Positions 33,911-45,177 of a DNA stretch of 64,000 nucleotides are shown piece after piece. Within the stretch, counting starts at the first letter, position 1, and every line of letters starts with the position of its first letter. The DNA comes from Adiantum capillus-veneris (Eukaryota > Streptophyta > Polypodiopsida > Polypodiales > Pteridaceae): NCBI GenBank assembly GCA_014529385.2, contig CM043967.1, positions 134,301,182 through 134,365,181 of the forward strand, written 5' to 3'. The position numbers and the translations under genes are program-made. A model generated the notes under the pieces. That model was not told the origin of the DNA. It was given only the letters and a program-made list of their open reading frames with translations, and did not search any database.

Positions 33911-35345
33911 AATTTTGGTGCCATTTTCGAGCGATGGCCTACTCTAGTGTAATTATGGCATAATCGGATAGGTTTCCTCACAAATTTCACTTGTGTGTTT
34001 ATGGTTTTGGAGATTTTGGATGTGTGTGCATGTGGCATTGTGTTCAATTTCCCCTAATTCGATACCAAATCTTGTTACTTGTGTGTCTACACACTCTACT
34101 TTCACACTAACCCCTTGCTAAATTCACTATTTTTTGCTAGCTTACACAAAAAATTTCTAATAATTGCACTAATATTTTGTGCTTATGCTTTGATATTTAT
34201 CTCATTAGAGCCTTAGATTGCATTCTATTAATGCCGGTTTGTGCTAATCACTTGATGATTTGTTGATTTTGAAATGCAAGGATAGGGCTTTGGAGCATCA
34301 AAGAAATCCACTTACACATTGTGTAATTGGTAATTGGATGCTGACATGGGATTCAATATTTGTGTAGTATGCATAGCCGTTGTTAAGATTGTGCTTTTGA
34401 GCTTTTGATTTCATGCATTTGCATGCCGTCGTAATGCCAAAAATTTCATAGAATCTAATGTGCATAAATTGATGGTTTCATGTGGTAATATGCATTGTTG
34501 ATTTGCTAATTGCATTCTTGAATGTTCAATTGCAATTGTGTGCACTAAAATCAAGTGTGTGTGCACTATTTTTTCCTTGTGTGTGCACCTAAAAATCAAT
34601 GTACGCACAATGATTTGGCTAATCTGATGTTTGATTTGTGTTATGGTCATGTCCAATTAGACATTTTTGTGTTTAATTTGCAATTTTGATGTGAGTAACA
34701 CGCATGTGCGCACCTAAAAATTGGAAACACTTGTCGATTATTTGTGTGTGTGTGTGTACGCATATAAAAAAGTGATTACTATGCTTGCATAATTGAATGT
34801 TTGATTGAGAATTTGATGTGTGTAACGGTTAATTGTTGCGTTTTTTTAGCTTAAAACAGGGATTTTACACACTTGGATTGCGTCAATGTTTACCTAATTT
34901 TGTTGATTTAATTGCGAAGTTTTGGTTTTTATTGGCGTAATTAATTGAAAATAGAATCAATGTGATAATTGAGTTTTGATTTGGCTACACCATTCATATG
35001 TGCGTAGAGAATTTTTAGAAATGTTTTGGATATTTTGCGGATAAGTTTTACAATGTTTTGACATGTTTTGCTAATTTTTTATTAATTTCATAAAATTTTG
35101 ATAATTTGTGATCTTGACAAGTTGTTTTCTGTGGGTAATTACAAGATGGTTTTGAGTGCTTTTGTGTCCTGATTGGTTAAACTTTTTGCCTTTTGCTATT
35201 GCCAATTCGATGATTTTGTCGTTATTGGCATTTTCAATAAAACCTGCTATTTTTTGCTTGCTTGTGCGTGTGAAAAGTGTTTGAATGTGATTGACTTGTG
35301 TGGTGGAAGACCTCTAGAGTGAGTTTCACTTCATTTGGACCAGAT

Positions 35346-35369
35346 AGACATCACACGTGTATGATGTCT
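35346..35369 (+). repeat. Decayed type I palindrome in element E
   Basis: The 24 bases match the element C palindrome except for T-to-C at the ninth and C-to-T at the thirteenth position, so the centre reads ACGTGT rather than ACGCGT. It lies about 1.2 kb upstream of the first gag-like remnant. Confidence 0.85.
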
Positions 35370-35879
35370 ACAGGGCATTTTTAGGGACCAAAGCTGACAT
35401 CAAAGTAGACTAGGGTGTTTAGCACCACAAAACAGGCTTAGATACCTAGTTTCATCCAATTTGGAGCATATTTGTCTTGCATAACCTCCCACAAAAACTA
35501 ACAGCAACTAAGACAGAATTAGGAGTGATAGATCTGCCAAGGGATGTCATAATCACAAAGCAAAACTTGGGGTGAATAGAGCATATCAAGGAGAGTCTAA
35601 ACTTGAAGTTTGGACCAATTATGAGCTTAGAGACACCATAGGCATATGAAGTCTCGAGGCATAGATAGGAGCCAGAGAGATTTTATCCAGCCAAGAGCCT
35701 TCCTTGTGACCCTATAATCCCATTTGTCCTTTCAAACCAGTGCATAGAGGGAATCAAGTCCTTATGAACAGTTTTTTGGTTGAGATTAACCCTCTAGTTA
35801 CACCGACCAACACCCTAGAGCACTTAAGTGAGAATCACTAGTTTGGCAAAGAATTACTTAGTCAAAATTTTGTACAGAT

Positions 35880-36103
35880 GGCCACAACCAAGGATCCTGC
35901 AAGTTGATGATCATTTTGGAGTGCAAAGTACTTTACAAGTTGAGAAAGCGGTTTGAAAGAAAATCAAAGCAAAGATCAACTGCAAGCAGACGGCCACAAC
36001 CAAGGATCCTGCAAGTTGATGATCATTTTGGAGTGCAAAGTACTTTACAAGTTGAGAAAGCGGTTTGAAAGAAAATCAAAGCAAAGATCAACTGCAAGCA
36101 GAC
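35880..36103 (+). repeat. Perfect 112-bp tandem duplication
   Basis: Bases 35880-35991 and 35992-36103 read the same. Both start GGCCACAACCAAGGATCC and end GCAAGCAGAC. No difference was seen, so the event is recent compared with the decay around it. Confidence 0.9.
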
Positions 36104-36556
36104 TTCTAAGGTAATAGGTTTGGACTAATAGTTGTGTGTGTGAAAGAGTTGATGAATTTGAAATCTAGTAGGTATCTTCAAAGAGACCAAATATTGGTAT
36201 GAGATTAAGTTAGCTTAATGCCAACAAAATAGACTATAAACCAAGCAAGGATATATTCGCTAGCACCAAGCATAGAAAAGGGCAATGATATTGACACCTC
36301 TTTCGAAGGATCATATCACAACTTGGAGGTTTCCAACAGCAAGGGACTATGGTGGGTATCACCTTCCAAAAACCCTTAAACATATCAAAATACACAAAAA
36401 TATTCCAAAAGGGAACAAACACCCATGGAGACCTAATGTATGCTGATGTTTGAGGACATCAATGCACCTCTATGAAGAACATGCAGCAAGAGGATTGGCA
36501 ATAATCATGGTAACTGACGATGGTGATAGGTTTGAAATAAGGAGGGAAGCCACTAT

Positions 36557-37970
36557 CTTATTGTCGAAGACTCAAAAAATTACAATCACTATGGAGATAA
36601 TGTAGCAAAAGAGAAAATGGTTATGGAGACCCAAGAATTGTCTCATAAACTCACTCTTTCTGGGGCCTTCTACATTCATGACAAAGAGAGTAGTGAGAAT
36701 GGCTACAATTCAGGAAAATTTTGGGATTTACAAGCACGAGGAAGGAAGATTCGCCTCTTAGTACTGGTGCATTTAACCCCATGTGAATGAATTAAGCATA
36801 GAAAAAGTCTTGTACTTGTTTTCATATGATTCTGTAACTGGAACCCATATTATCGTTTTCAGAATTGTTGGTGCAGGCTTTTGAGGAGAAGCAAAAGGCC
36901 ATAGAAACACCTAGCAAGTCTACAAATCCCTTGTCAGATGATTACAATGCCACATTGCAATCAAATTAGCAGCCATTTTCCAACTCTCATAACACATAAA
37001 TGTCGCCGCTCTCATTTCAAGCATGGCTCAAGCAATTTGTAACACTAGACCCAAACACATAAGGGGGTGGATATCATACCATGTCAGGGATAGAGGCACC
37101 ACCAATACCACCACTCTATCGCAATACCAAAATGAAAGTAGAATGAGAATTCCAAATCCAGCCAAGACTTAAGCACCACATCAACAAAGAGAATGAGAAA
37201 AAAGGGTCCGAGGAGAGGAACTTATTGTCAAAGACCCAAAAAATTACAATCACTATGGAGACAACGTAGCAAAAGGGAAATTGGTTATGGTGACCCAAGA
37301 ATTGTCTCATAAACTCACTCTTATTGGAGCCTTCTACATTCATGACAAGACAGTAGTGAGAACGGCTACAATTCAAGAAAATTTTGAGATTTACAAGCAC
37401 GAGGAGGGAAGAGGCACCTCTTACTACTGGTGAATTTAACCCCATGTGAATGAATTAAGAATAGACAAAGTCCTATACTTGTTTTCATATGATTCTATAA
37501 CTGGAACCCATATTAATTTTTTCAATAAGTACGGATGCAAATATAATCCAATTCACCCAAAAGATGTAGGGAGAGTGATGACTCCAAATATGCTGGTGCA
37601 AGGATTTTGAGGAGAAGCAAAAGTCCATAGAAACCCCTAGCAAGTCTACAAATCCCTTCTTAGATGATTACAATTCCACGTTGCAATCAAATAAGTAGCT
37701 AATGTCCAACCCTCATAGCACATAAATAGCACCGTTCTCATTTCAAGCATGGCTTGAGCAATTAGTAACACCAAATCTTTAAAAAAAAAGGGGGTGAATA
37801 TCGAACCATGTAAGGGATAGAGGCACCACCAATACCACCACTCTATCAGCATAATACCAAAATGAGAGTAGAATGAGAATCCAAATCCAACCAAGACTGA
37901 AGCACCACATTGAGAAAGAGAATGAGAAGAAAGGCCCCGAACAGAGGAACTTATTGTCAAAGACCCAATA
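36557..37970 (+). repeat. Diverged tandem duplication of about 670-740 bp in element E gag
   Basis: Units at about 36557-37224 and 37225-37970 share long stretches, for example ATTACAATCACTATGGAGA, AATTGTCTCATAAACTCACT and GGCACCACCAATACCACCAC, with scattered differences and indels. The second unit has an extra part containing CAATAAGTACGGATGC. Confidence 0.85.
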
Positions 37971-39150
37971 CCTAGTAGAAAATCGTGTTGTGGAAGGTGA
38001 CTATAAGGATTTAGATGATGATTCGTCAACATAGCAAAGTGGGCCTAGGTCCACAAAATCAACACAAAAGAATGAGGCAATTGTAAGTCAAGAGTAAATT
38101 AATAAAGAAGTTCTCAAAAGGATAAGCCTGAGGCTAAGCAACTCAAGTGGTGTGTCATCAAGCAAAAATGGACTAATCATGGGAAAAAAGAGTGTTACTA
38201 CAACAAGGTATATATGAGAGAGCGACAATATGCCCCACCCACTGAGGTAGCACCTTCTTAAGTACCACGAATGCCTATGTATATCGTAGGGAATCTGCCA
38301 GGACCAATAGGGGTTGAATGGACACAGCCAGTTTTGGGGAAACAACTACCTCTCCCAGGAGCAAGACCAGTAGGCATTAGGTATGCACCAACTATGGAAG
38401 AACCAGAGGAACAAGCCTTAGTACATGTGCCCCCGTATCCCAAAGAGCCATGTTGATGTATGGCTAGTTTAGTAGACTACACACCCAAAGAGCCAAAAGC
38501 ACCAAGACCTTGGAGCATGATTGGAAATGTTGGACAACCACCAACAACAACTCATGATGTAGGAGAAGGTAGATAGAGTTTTGACGAATGCACATTGTTG
38601 TTCATAGCCAATGGTGGCTTAGTAGAACAAATGCATGCCTAACAACATACAGCGTTTCCAAGAGAATCTCAACAACCATTAAGAACGTGCTACAAGTGTG
38701 GTTGTGACCACTTGATGAAAGTATCTTCTCATACAAAGATCATTAGAGTGAATGCATATTGTCTAGATTGTGACATAACTCATTTGATTAGTGACTGCTT
38801 GGAAAACCCAAACAATGAGAACAAAATTCCTTAGCAAAAGAGCTGAAAAAAACCAAGGAAAATTTTAGAAAACAAGAAGGTGAGGTCAAAAAAGCAAAGG
38901 AGACCCCTGAGGCGGAGCCGAAGGAAAATAGGGGACCAAAAGATGCAATCTCAGGAGGATTTGTACTAGTTGAAAGAGTGATTAAACCTCTAGACACTTC
39001 TAGAAGCATATGAGGTACAACTTAAAATAAGTAGGACAAAGAACAAAGATCCATGAAGTATCCATACGCTGAGTTGGAAAAGCAAAGACTAGAGATGTGT
39101 TAGAAGATAATCCAAATAGTCCAAGCTTTGTTAGAGCCATCAATAAGAAA
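36557..39150 (+). pseudogene. Element E gag remnant with zinc knuckles
   Basis: The plus strand carries matches to C and B. Near 37460-37560 is LYLFSYDS...NKYGCKYNP. At 38140-38210 KWTNH and ECYYNK precede RERQYAPP. At 38271-38400 NLPGPIGVEWTQPVLGKQ is followed by PLPGARPVGIRYAPT. At 38690-38800 there are CYKCGCDHLMK and CLDCDITHLISDCLENP, both knuckles of the C-x2-C-x3-H form, the first with its last Cys lost. At 39060-39140 is YAELEKQRLEMC. Stops are frequent. Similarity ends near 39150, before RT. Confidence 0.8.
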
Positions 39151-39944
39151 ACCAGAGGGTTGGGATAGAGATTCCAACTCCAAAACCAGTGTTCCCACCA
39201 TCAAGTGTTAAGTATGGAGCATGATTTACTCCTTGTAACTTTTAGTCTCACAAATGCACATTTGTAAGGCCCCCATTATGAGGAGAAGCCATTGTGTGTA
39301 AGAAAAATCACTCCTCAAAAAAACCAAAAATTCATGCCTAGTATGGGTTTGCCAAAATATTCCCTTTTTGTCGAAATGTTATGGCCGGGGGACAGCGGCT
39401 GGAAAGTGATCAAAAAATGGCCGGCCAATTGGTCGGTGGCCAAAAGTCTTTGGCCGGTGGCCGATTTCTAGGTAGACATATCTTTTCAAGGGTGGCCACA
39501 CATGGGTACATGGGAGAATTCAATTTGGACTTGTCTACACAAGGGCGGCTATACACTTCTGCCTCCAAGAGAGCCTTTGATTTCTTCTTCAACTCGAAAG
39601 AGAGAGAGACTTTGTTCTTGCTTCTTCTCCCGCTTTGCCTTGGTTATCCCCTTTCACTTGCTTCCCTTTGTTGCCATGGCCGAGAGAGAGAGAGAGAGGC
39701 TTTAATATTGCGGGAGGATGAGAAAGAGAGCGGGAGAGAGCCCTCAATTCCCCTTCTTCTTGCCCTTATCCTTGCTATGTCCTCCTTGCTTGATGCCCTT
39801 CCCGTTCATGCCTTTTGCCAAACTCTTGTTTAATACCCTTGCTTCGTCTTGCTTTGCTTCTCCAACATGAGAGAGCCTTTGCTTCATTTCTTCGAACGAG
39901 AACGAGAGAGAGTCCTTGCTTTGTGATTCTTTGTAGCCGAGGAC

Positions 39945-39950
<6 letters not shown>

Positions 39951-39991
<41 letters not shown>
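39951..39991 (+). repeat. (GA)n microsatellite
   Basis: About twenty GA units; shorter GAGAGAG runs also occur at 39600-39750. Confidence 0.95.
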
Positions 39992-39999
<8 letters not shown>

Positions 40000-42031
40000 C
40001 TTTCCCCTTGGTTATTTCCAAGCTCCCGTCCTCCCTTGCTCTTCTACCGTCTCAACACACTCCTTGCATGCCCTCTTACGTTCTCCACACTTCTTTTCTT
40101 TGCATGCCCTCAACCTTTCATCCCTTTCCAACCGAGGACAAAAAGAGAGAGCAGGTGATTCCCTTCGCCCTTGCTCCCCCCCCACCCCCCTACTCCTCCT
40201 CATTCCTTCTCTCCTTGCACCACACATTGATAACCTTTAAATAGCCACTATTGTTTCTTATGCAACGACCGTGCCGACGACTGTGGAAATCGTCATTGAT
40301 GATGTGGCATGGAGGTTTGCAATGATAGTCGTTTTTCGGCTCTTTGTAATTGCCACAGTGAGTTACCTCACCCTACCAAAATCACCCAAACACTGTGGCT
40401 ATCCCTACCATTTCACTGTACATAGGCGTGCGTGAGTCACGGGACTTTTCCCATATCTTCTTAAAAAACCCTCAATTAGCTAGTCATTGGGCTAGTTGAG
40501 CCAAAAAAATAAAAATAAAATAAAAAATATAAGTATATTATGGCCCATGCGTATGTAAATATTTCTTTGTATATAGGGCCTAAATAAAAGATTTTTTCAT
40601 AATTATTTTGGTATTTATTTAAATATTTCTACCTAGGTGTGTGTTATTTATGCTCTGTACATTGCCTCACCATTACCACAATTTTTCTTACCATTTTTCA
40701 TATTCTTTATTCCATATAGAAATATTTTCATGTAAGCTTCTCTTATATTTGGTGTAACTCCACCCCAACAAAAATCCAAAAAAACTAGTTTTATTTATGT
40801 GTATATTTTTTCACTATTATGATTTTTCCCTTCCTACATCTATTTTGTTTTTTTTTCTAAAAAATTAGAATACCAAAAATATTTATCTTTTTATGGTAGC
40901 CTCATAATGAGAGAGATTTCTTTTGACCCCTTTATATTTTTTCCACTTATATTATTTATATTTGACATGTACATACTTTTTAGACCCCTCAATTTTTGAT
41001 TTTCTTAGTTGTACTATTCACTTATATCATAATCTCAACAATATCTTAGATTATAGACCTACCAAATAAGGTCAAGGGTAGGTGGCATGCATACATGCAC
41101 TATGGAGGGCTCACTCTTGGAGGTATTCAAAAGAATCATCCAAAGAAGGACCCCACAAGAACCTTGTGCAGTGGAAAAAAACAGTCGATTTTGCTGAATT
41201 TTTAAAAATCACTTGCTCTCTAAATTTGAAAAGGTGATACAAACAAAAGTTGTAGCTCGTGGGCTGAAATTTTGCCTCAAATTTTTTCATATTTTTTTGA
41301 GCTACGAGCTGTGAGCTATGATTTTATTAGTGGACCCCAGTTTTCCCATGCTATGCAGCCACACTCTCTCTTCCACTTTATCATTTTCCTCTTTCACACA
41401 CACTTCTCCACTCATCATCCCCACCTCTCTCACCACTCCTCTCTGCACCCTACTCACCTTCTCCTCAACCTTGAAGAATAACAGAAACCATGGTGAACTC
41501 ATACCTCCCACACACAATTCCATTCCAAAATTGACCACCTAGTCTCATTTTTCCTCCTCCAATTTACCCATATCTATCAAAAAAACCACAAAATTCAGCC
41601 TCTTCTCTTAAAAGACAGCATCATGGTGGTTGATTACTCAGCTTCAATTACCTTGTCTCTCAAGGAAGTTCAAGAGTGGAGAAAAAATGTACCGTCAAAG
41701 CTAGTGGACCGTCAACAAGCGTCAAAATTGGCCCTACTCAAGACACTTGGAGCATCAACCTTGTAAGAAATCCACCTTTTCTTACCTCTTAAGAGTTTTT
41801 CTTCCTTATTTGTATCCTACGTGGATACTCCCATTGTAAATATCTAATTCCATTTGTAAATTAATACTAACTCTACTAACACTAACCCAGTATGAAAAGT
41901 CCTATCACCTCCATTTCTCTCCTCTCTCTTTTCCCACCAACTTCTTGATAATTCCAAGCAAAAGAAATTAGATAAATTGCTGAAAATCTAACCCAACCAT
42001 GGTTAGAGGAGTAACCCTAGCCTTCAAAATT

Positions 42032-42046
42032 GCTATAAAAGGAGGG
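42032..42046 (+). promoter_or_regulatory. TATA box of element D LTR
   Basis: GCTATAAAAGGAGGG is a strong plant TATA motif, about 870 bp before the PBS, in the sense direction of element D. Confidence 0.55.
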
Positions 42047-42704
42047 TGTAGCTAGCACAAAAAGGGGGAGCCATAAGCAAGAGCACTATGCTATAGCTTG
42101 AGAAGCCAAGCTCAACCTCCCTAGAAGGAGCTCTTGAGTGGAAGCTCATTGTCTTATGCATGTGCATGTGTTGTAATAGGTGATTAGCAAGGGAACTCTA
42201 TGCCATTGTAAGAGAGAGAGTGATCACTCAATTGAGAGTAGGAAATCTATCATTTCTCCTACTAGTGTAAGCCCAACATTTGCTGAACCAAGGAGGGTGG
42301 ATTTGGACTAAGCTTGGATACTTTGTCTCTCTTCCCATGTGAAGTAATGGACAACAATGATGTGTAAGTGTCTTGGTGTTTTTTTTTTTTGTTAAGTTCT
42401 TGATAGCTTGTCTCTAGTGTTGTCATCAATTTAGCCATAAATCCCACATACTGTAAGAGGGCGACAGGGTGGAGAGGACTCCCCTGGCCTTAAGACAGTG
42501 AGTGGGGTGGCTTTTCTTGTGATGTGTTGTGCTGTAATTTACTCAAGCTATGTTGAACAAATACTAATATCACTTTGATTGGTCATGACAGATTTGTAAG
42601 AAGGTATTAGTGCAACAAACACCCCCTCCCCCTTCTCTCTCTTTTTTACATATATAATTGTGTTTGCTTGATCATTGCCGATACGTTTCAAAGCAGCCCA
42701 AGAA

Positions 42705-42727
42705 CTCTCTCTCTCTCTCTCTCTCTT
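42705..42727 (+). repeat. (CT)n microsatellite
   Basis: Eleven CT units in the R/U5 part of the putative element D LTR. Confidence 0.95.
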
Positions 42728-42978
42728 TACGCGTCCTACTTCGCATCCAAAACTAGGTGGTGCCCCAAATTTGTGTAGGGTTAGGTTGCGGGTTTGTGTG
42801 TGTGTTTGTTGTTTTTTCCAACCCCAACCCAATTGAGCAGCACGGGAGCCTTGAAGGGTGTCCAGAGGTTGCTCTTCTTGTTGCCCGCCCCAGACCGCTT
42901 CAAATTGGTGCCCCCACTGAGGACAGGCTTGTGTATATTTTGTGAAGGCTCAACCTTTAGCATAATCAAGTAGCTTGC

Positions 42979-43191
42979 ATGAATCACGAGAATTTGTATG
43001 ATCCCTTCATTCCCATTGCAAGGCAAAAGGTACACATAATTGTTAGTACTAAGTTGCAATTTCAGCGAGTAATTCATAGAATTTTAGGTCCTCTTAGGTT
43101 AGCAGAGATAAACACTTCGGTAAATCCTTTTATTTTGCCTCTCATTAGGTACGATATTAGCTTGGACGTCTATATTTTTGTGTTATTTTAA
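42979..43191 (+). CDS. Element D leader ORF s1, 70 codons, unknown
   Basis: ATG at 42979, 75 bases after the PBS. The product ends SLDVYIFVLF. It is paralogous to the next ORF: both share a Lys/Arg-Ile/Val alternation, FQ near the middle, then G-x2-R-x2-EI, NP, LPLI-x-Y, S-x-DV and F-x-LF at the C-terminus. No family recognised. Retained similarity at protein level suggests both frames were once used. Confidence 0.5.
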   Translation: MNHENLYDPFIPIARQKVHIIVSTKLQFQRVIHRILGPLRLAEINTSVNPFILPLIRYDISLDVYIFVLF

Positions 43192-43212
43192 GCATTAGGA
43201 CATGCATAGGCC

Positions 43213-43431
43213 ATGGATAATGGCCCAGGAATAGAGGTTTTTCCCTTTCATTTTACTCCACACATTAGAATAAACGTTGCAATTAGTAGAAAGATCCATT
43301 TTCAACAACGAATGGTGTTCATGTTTGGTGCCCAAAGAGTAGGAGAAATTCTTGCATCACCAAACCCTGTCGTTCTACCTCTCATCAACTACCACACTTC
43401 TTTTGATGTACATGTGTTCATTTTATTTTAA
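43213..43431 (+). CDS. Element D leader ORF s2, 72 codons, paralogue of s1
   Basis: ATG at 43213, 21 bases after s1 ends. The product ends SFDVHVFILF. It contains KIHFQQRM, RVGEILASPNP and LPLINY, which match KLQFQRVI, RLAEINTSVNP and LPLIRY in s1. Function unknown. Confidence 0.5.
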   Translation: MDNGPGIEVFPFHFTPHIRINVAISRKIHFQQRMVFMFGAQRVGEILASPNPVVLPLINYHTSFDVHVFILF

Positions 43432-43465
43432 AATGAAGTGCAGCCCGGCAAAATAGTGTGTATGT

Positions 43466-44011
43466 TTGTTTTTTCTTTGTCCAAGTTGTTACAAGAAACA
43501 AAAAACGATCATTTGTTCTAACTGGGAATGTGTGTGCAGTGAAAGTTCCATCCTTAGAGATCTAGCTCTATTACCAATTGAGTTGCAGGAGCAAGTAGTA
43601 AGGCATCTCCCTCATAACAAGAGGGTGGTGAAGTTAAGACGGAAGGTCCTACGTGTGGATTCCATTTTCCTCTTGTTGTTGGGCACTAAGGAAGACCGCG
43701 CATTCATCCAACTAGTGTGTGCCCTAAGATTGGTAAATAGAGTGAAATTTGGCGTTTGGCGAGTGCATTTCACCATTGAGGAAGACTCTTCAGGAAACTT
43801 GCGGCCAGAGTTCATGCTTCATAGACTCACATTTGGTGAATTTTTCCCTCATTTGCGTCTTATTAATAGTCTTCCTTTCTCTTTCAACAAAGGAGATAGG
43901 GAGCTATTCAGAGCTTGTCTTAATAAAGAGAGCATAGAGAAGATTGCAAATTTGTATAAATTCTCATCCTTCTCTACTTTCTATGACACTTTGTTTATAG
44001 AGACATTGTAA
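43466..44011 (+). CDS. Element D leader ORF L1, 181 codons, unknown
   Basis: An intact frame of 181 codons. After a Cys-rich start (CPSCYKKQKTIICSNWECVC) it has LALLPIELQEQVVRHLPHNK, FIQLVCALRLVNRVKFGVW, LHRLTFGEFFPHLRLINSLP and FNKGDRELFRACL. The segment around LPIELQEQVVRHLP looks a little like an F-box, but this is a weak resemblance. It is paralogous to L2. Tat elements such as Ogre have an extra ORF upstream of gag; L1 sits in that place. Confidence 0.55.
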   Translation: MFFLCPSCYKKQKTIICSNWECVCSESSILRDLALLPIELQEQVVRHLPHNKRVVKLRRKVLRVDSIFLLLLGTKEDRAFIQLVCALRLVNRVKFGVWRVHFTIEEDSSGNLRPEFMLHRLTFGEFFPHLRLINSLPFSFNKGDRELFRACLNKESIEKIANLYKFSSFSTFYDTLFIETL

Positions 44012-44057
44012 ATCTCTTTATGCTTTTGAATGATTTAACCATAATCCTAAGGAGTTT

Positions 44058-44510
44058 TTGTCCAGGAATTTTGTAGCACAAGTGGAGTCTTTAAATCTTG
44101 CAAACTTGATTGGACTTGATGAGGATGTTCTTTATGAAATTGTGAGAAGGTTGCCTCACTCCGACTGTGTGGAACTCGAAGGAAAGGAGCTCCTAGTCAA
44201 TTGCTACTTTCTCACGGTCTTCGACGAGCATGAAGATCTAGTTTTTATACAAACCGCTTGCGCGTTGGGAATTGTAGAGCAAGTGCAATTTATCACTTGG
44301 GACGTGGTTGCTCTTTTGGATCGAGAAAATGAAGTTCTAGAGATTTCTGTTTATCGCCTTAGCTTTGAATAATTTCAACCCTTCTTAGAGCTCATCAATA
44401 GTCTACCGTTTTGTTTTGATCAAACAAATCGAGACCTCATTGAAGCTTGGATAGCTGAAGAAGAAAACCTAGAGTGGTATTTTTCTTACTTCTTCATTTG
44501 CAGGCGAGTG
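44058..44510 (+). pseudogene. Element D leader ORF L2, paralogue of L1, with internal stop
   Basis: The ORF opens at 44058 (the ORF start codon is not ATG at this place; an ATG lies further in) and reads NLIGLDEDVLYEIVRRLPHS, FIQTACALGIVEQVQFITW and VYRLSFE. It meets a TAA at 44370-44372 and then continues in frame with FQPFLELINSLPFCFDQ. Every block matches L1 in order. The stop suggests L2 is decaying or shortened. Confidence 0.55.
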
Positions 44511-44566
44511 GTTCTAAATCTCTATTGTATCCCTTATTGTAACTCATGTTGTAATCTTTCATAATA

Positions 44567-45091
44567 ATGGAGAGCCAACGCCAAATGTCTGGATATCCTC
44601 TTTTCTTTGGAGAGCCTGGAGAGGATGCAGAATTATTTTTAGCAAATTTCAAGATGTCTTGCCGTATCAAGAGGATAGTAACAGATCAAGAACGTGTAGA
44701 AATGTTTGAGGTGGTCCTTAGGAAAGATGCTAGTACTTGGTTTGACTCTTTGCCTGAGGAAGTTAAGGGGAATTACACAGAAGTTTTGAATCGTTTTAAG
44801 AGATACTTCTTTGATCCCCAAAACACTCAAAAACTATGGCAAGACATTGTTTCTCATAAGCAAAAAGACTTAGATGACTACTACTTGTACAAGCAAGAGT
44901 TTCTACGTCTTTGGGCTCTATGGATACGAAATGTTGCTAACCCTGGTGATGGTGCAGAATTTTTAAAGAAGGAGAGGTTCATAGCCGGACTCTTTCCTGA
45001 CCTTAAGGTAAAAGTTGAGGGGGTGCACCTGCTACTTTTGATGCAGCGGAAACTAGGGCTGCTGAGAAGTATAGGAAACTCAAGTGCTTAA
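44567..45091 (+). pseudogene. gag: Element D gag (capsid)
   Basis: Starts MESQRQMSGYPLFFGEPGEDAE and carries the Ty3 capsid pattern: LFLANFKMSCRIK, VVLRKDASTWFDSLPEE, LNRFKRYFFDP, YKQEFLRLWA and FIAGLFPDLK. The frame is lost at a run of five G near 45018, where the expected continuation (ATFDAAETRAAEKYRKLK) is in another frame. One inserted or deleted base explains it. Confidence 0.8.
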
Positions 45092-45177
45092 GGGGAGAGG
45101 TTCCAATAGAAGGTCTTAGACCCAAAGGTAAGTCACAAGCATCAACATCTAGGGAGCTTCCTGAGGTAACAGCTGAA

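Larger units (their letters stand above)
33911..36556 (+). other. Element E leader, AT-rich, non-coding
   Basis: The DNA is AT- and GT-rich ((GT)n at about 34741-34758) and has no credible ORF. It contains one palindrome of the element C type (35346-35369) and a 112-bp perfect tandem duplication (35880-36103). Confidence 0.45.
39263..42902 (+). repeat. Putative 5' LTR of element D (about 3.6 kb)
   Basis: It would start TGTAAGGCCCCCATTATG, a common form of LTR start, and end GCTTCA before the PBS-like TTGGTGCCCCCACTGAGGAC at 42905. A TATA box (GCTATAAAAGGAGGG) at about 42032 fits transcription from about 42065. It has a (GA)n at 39951-39991 and a (CT)n at 42705-42727. The U3 part around 40250-41260 is AT-rich with no gene. 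The left bound is uncertain, since no second copy is in the window. Confidence 0.45.

Noticed and set aside
39381-39833. 150-codon ORF with GA-rich middle
   Set aside because: It lies in the putative LTR of D, is driven by low-complexity GA DNA and has no family motif.
43466-44011. Host F-box gene
   Set aside because: The resemblance is limited to one Leu/Pro-rich segment; position between PBS and gag and a duplicated neighbour point to a retroelement leader ORF.
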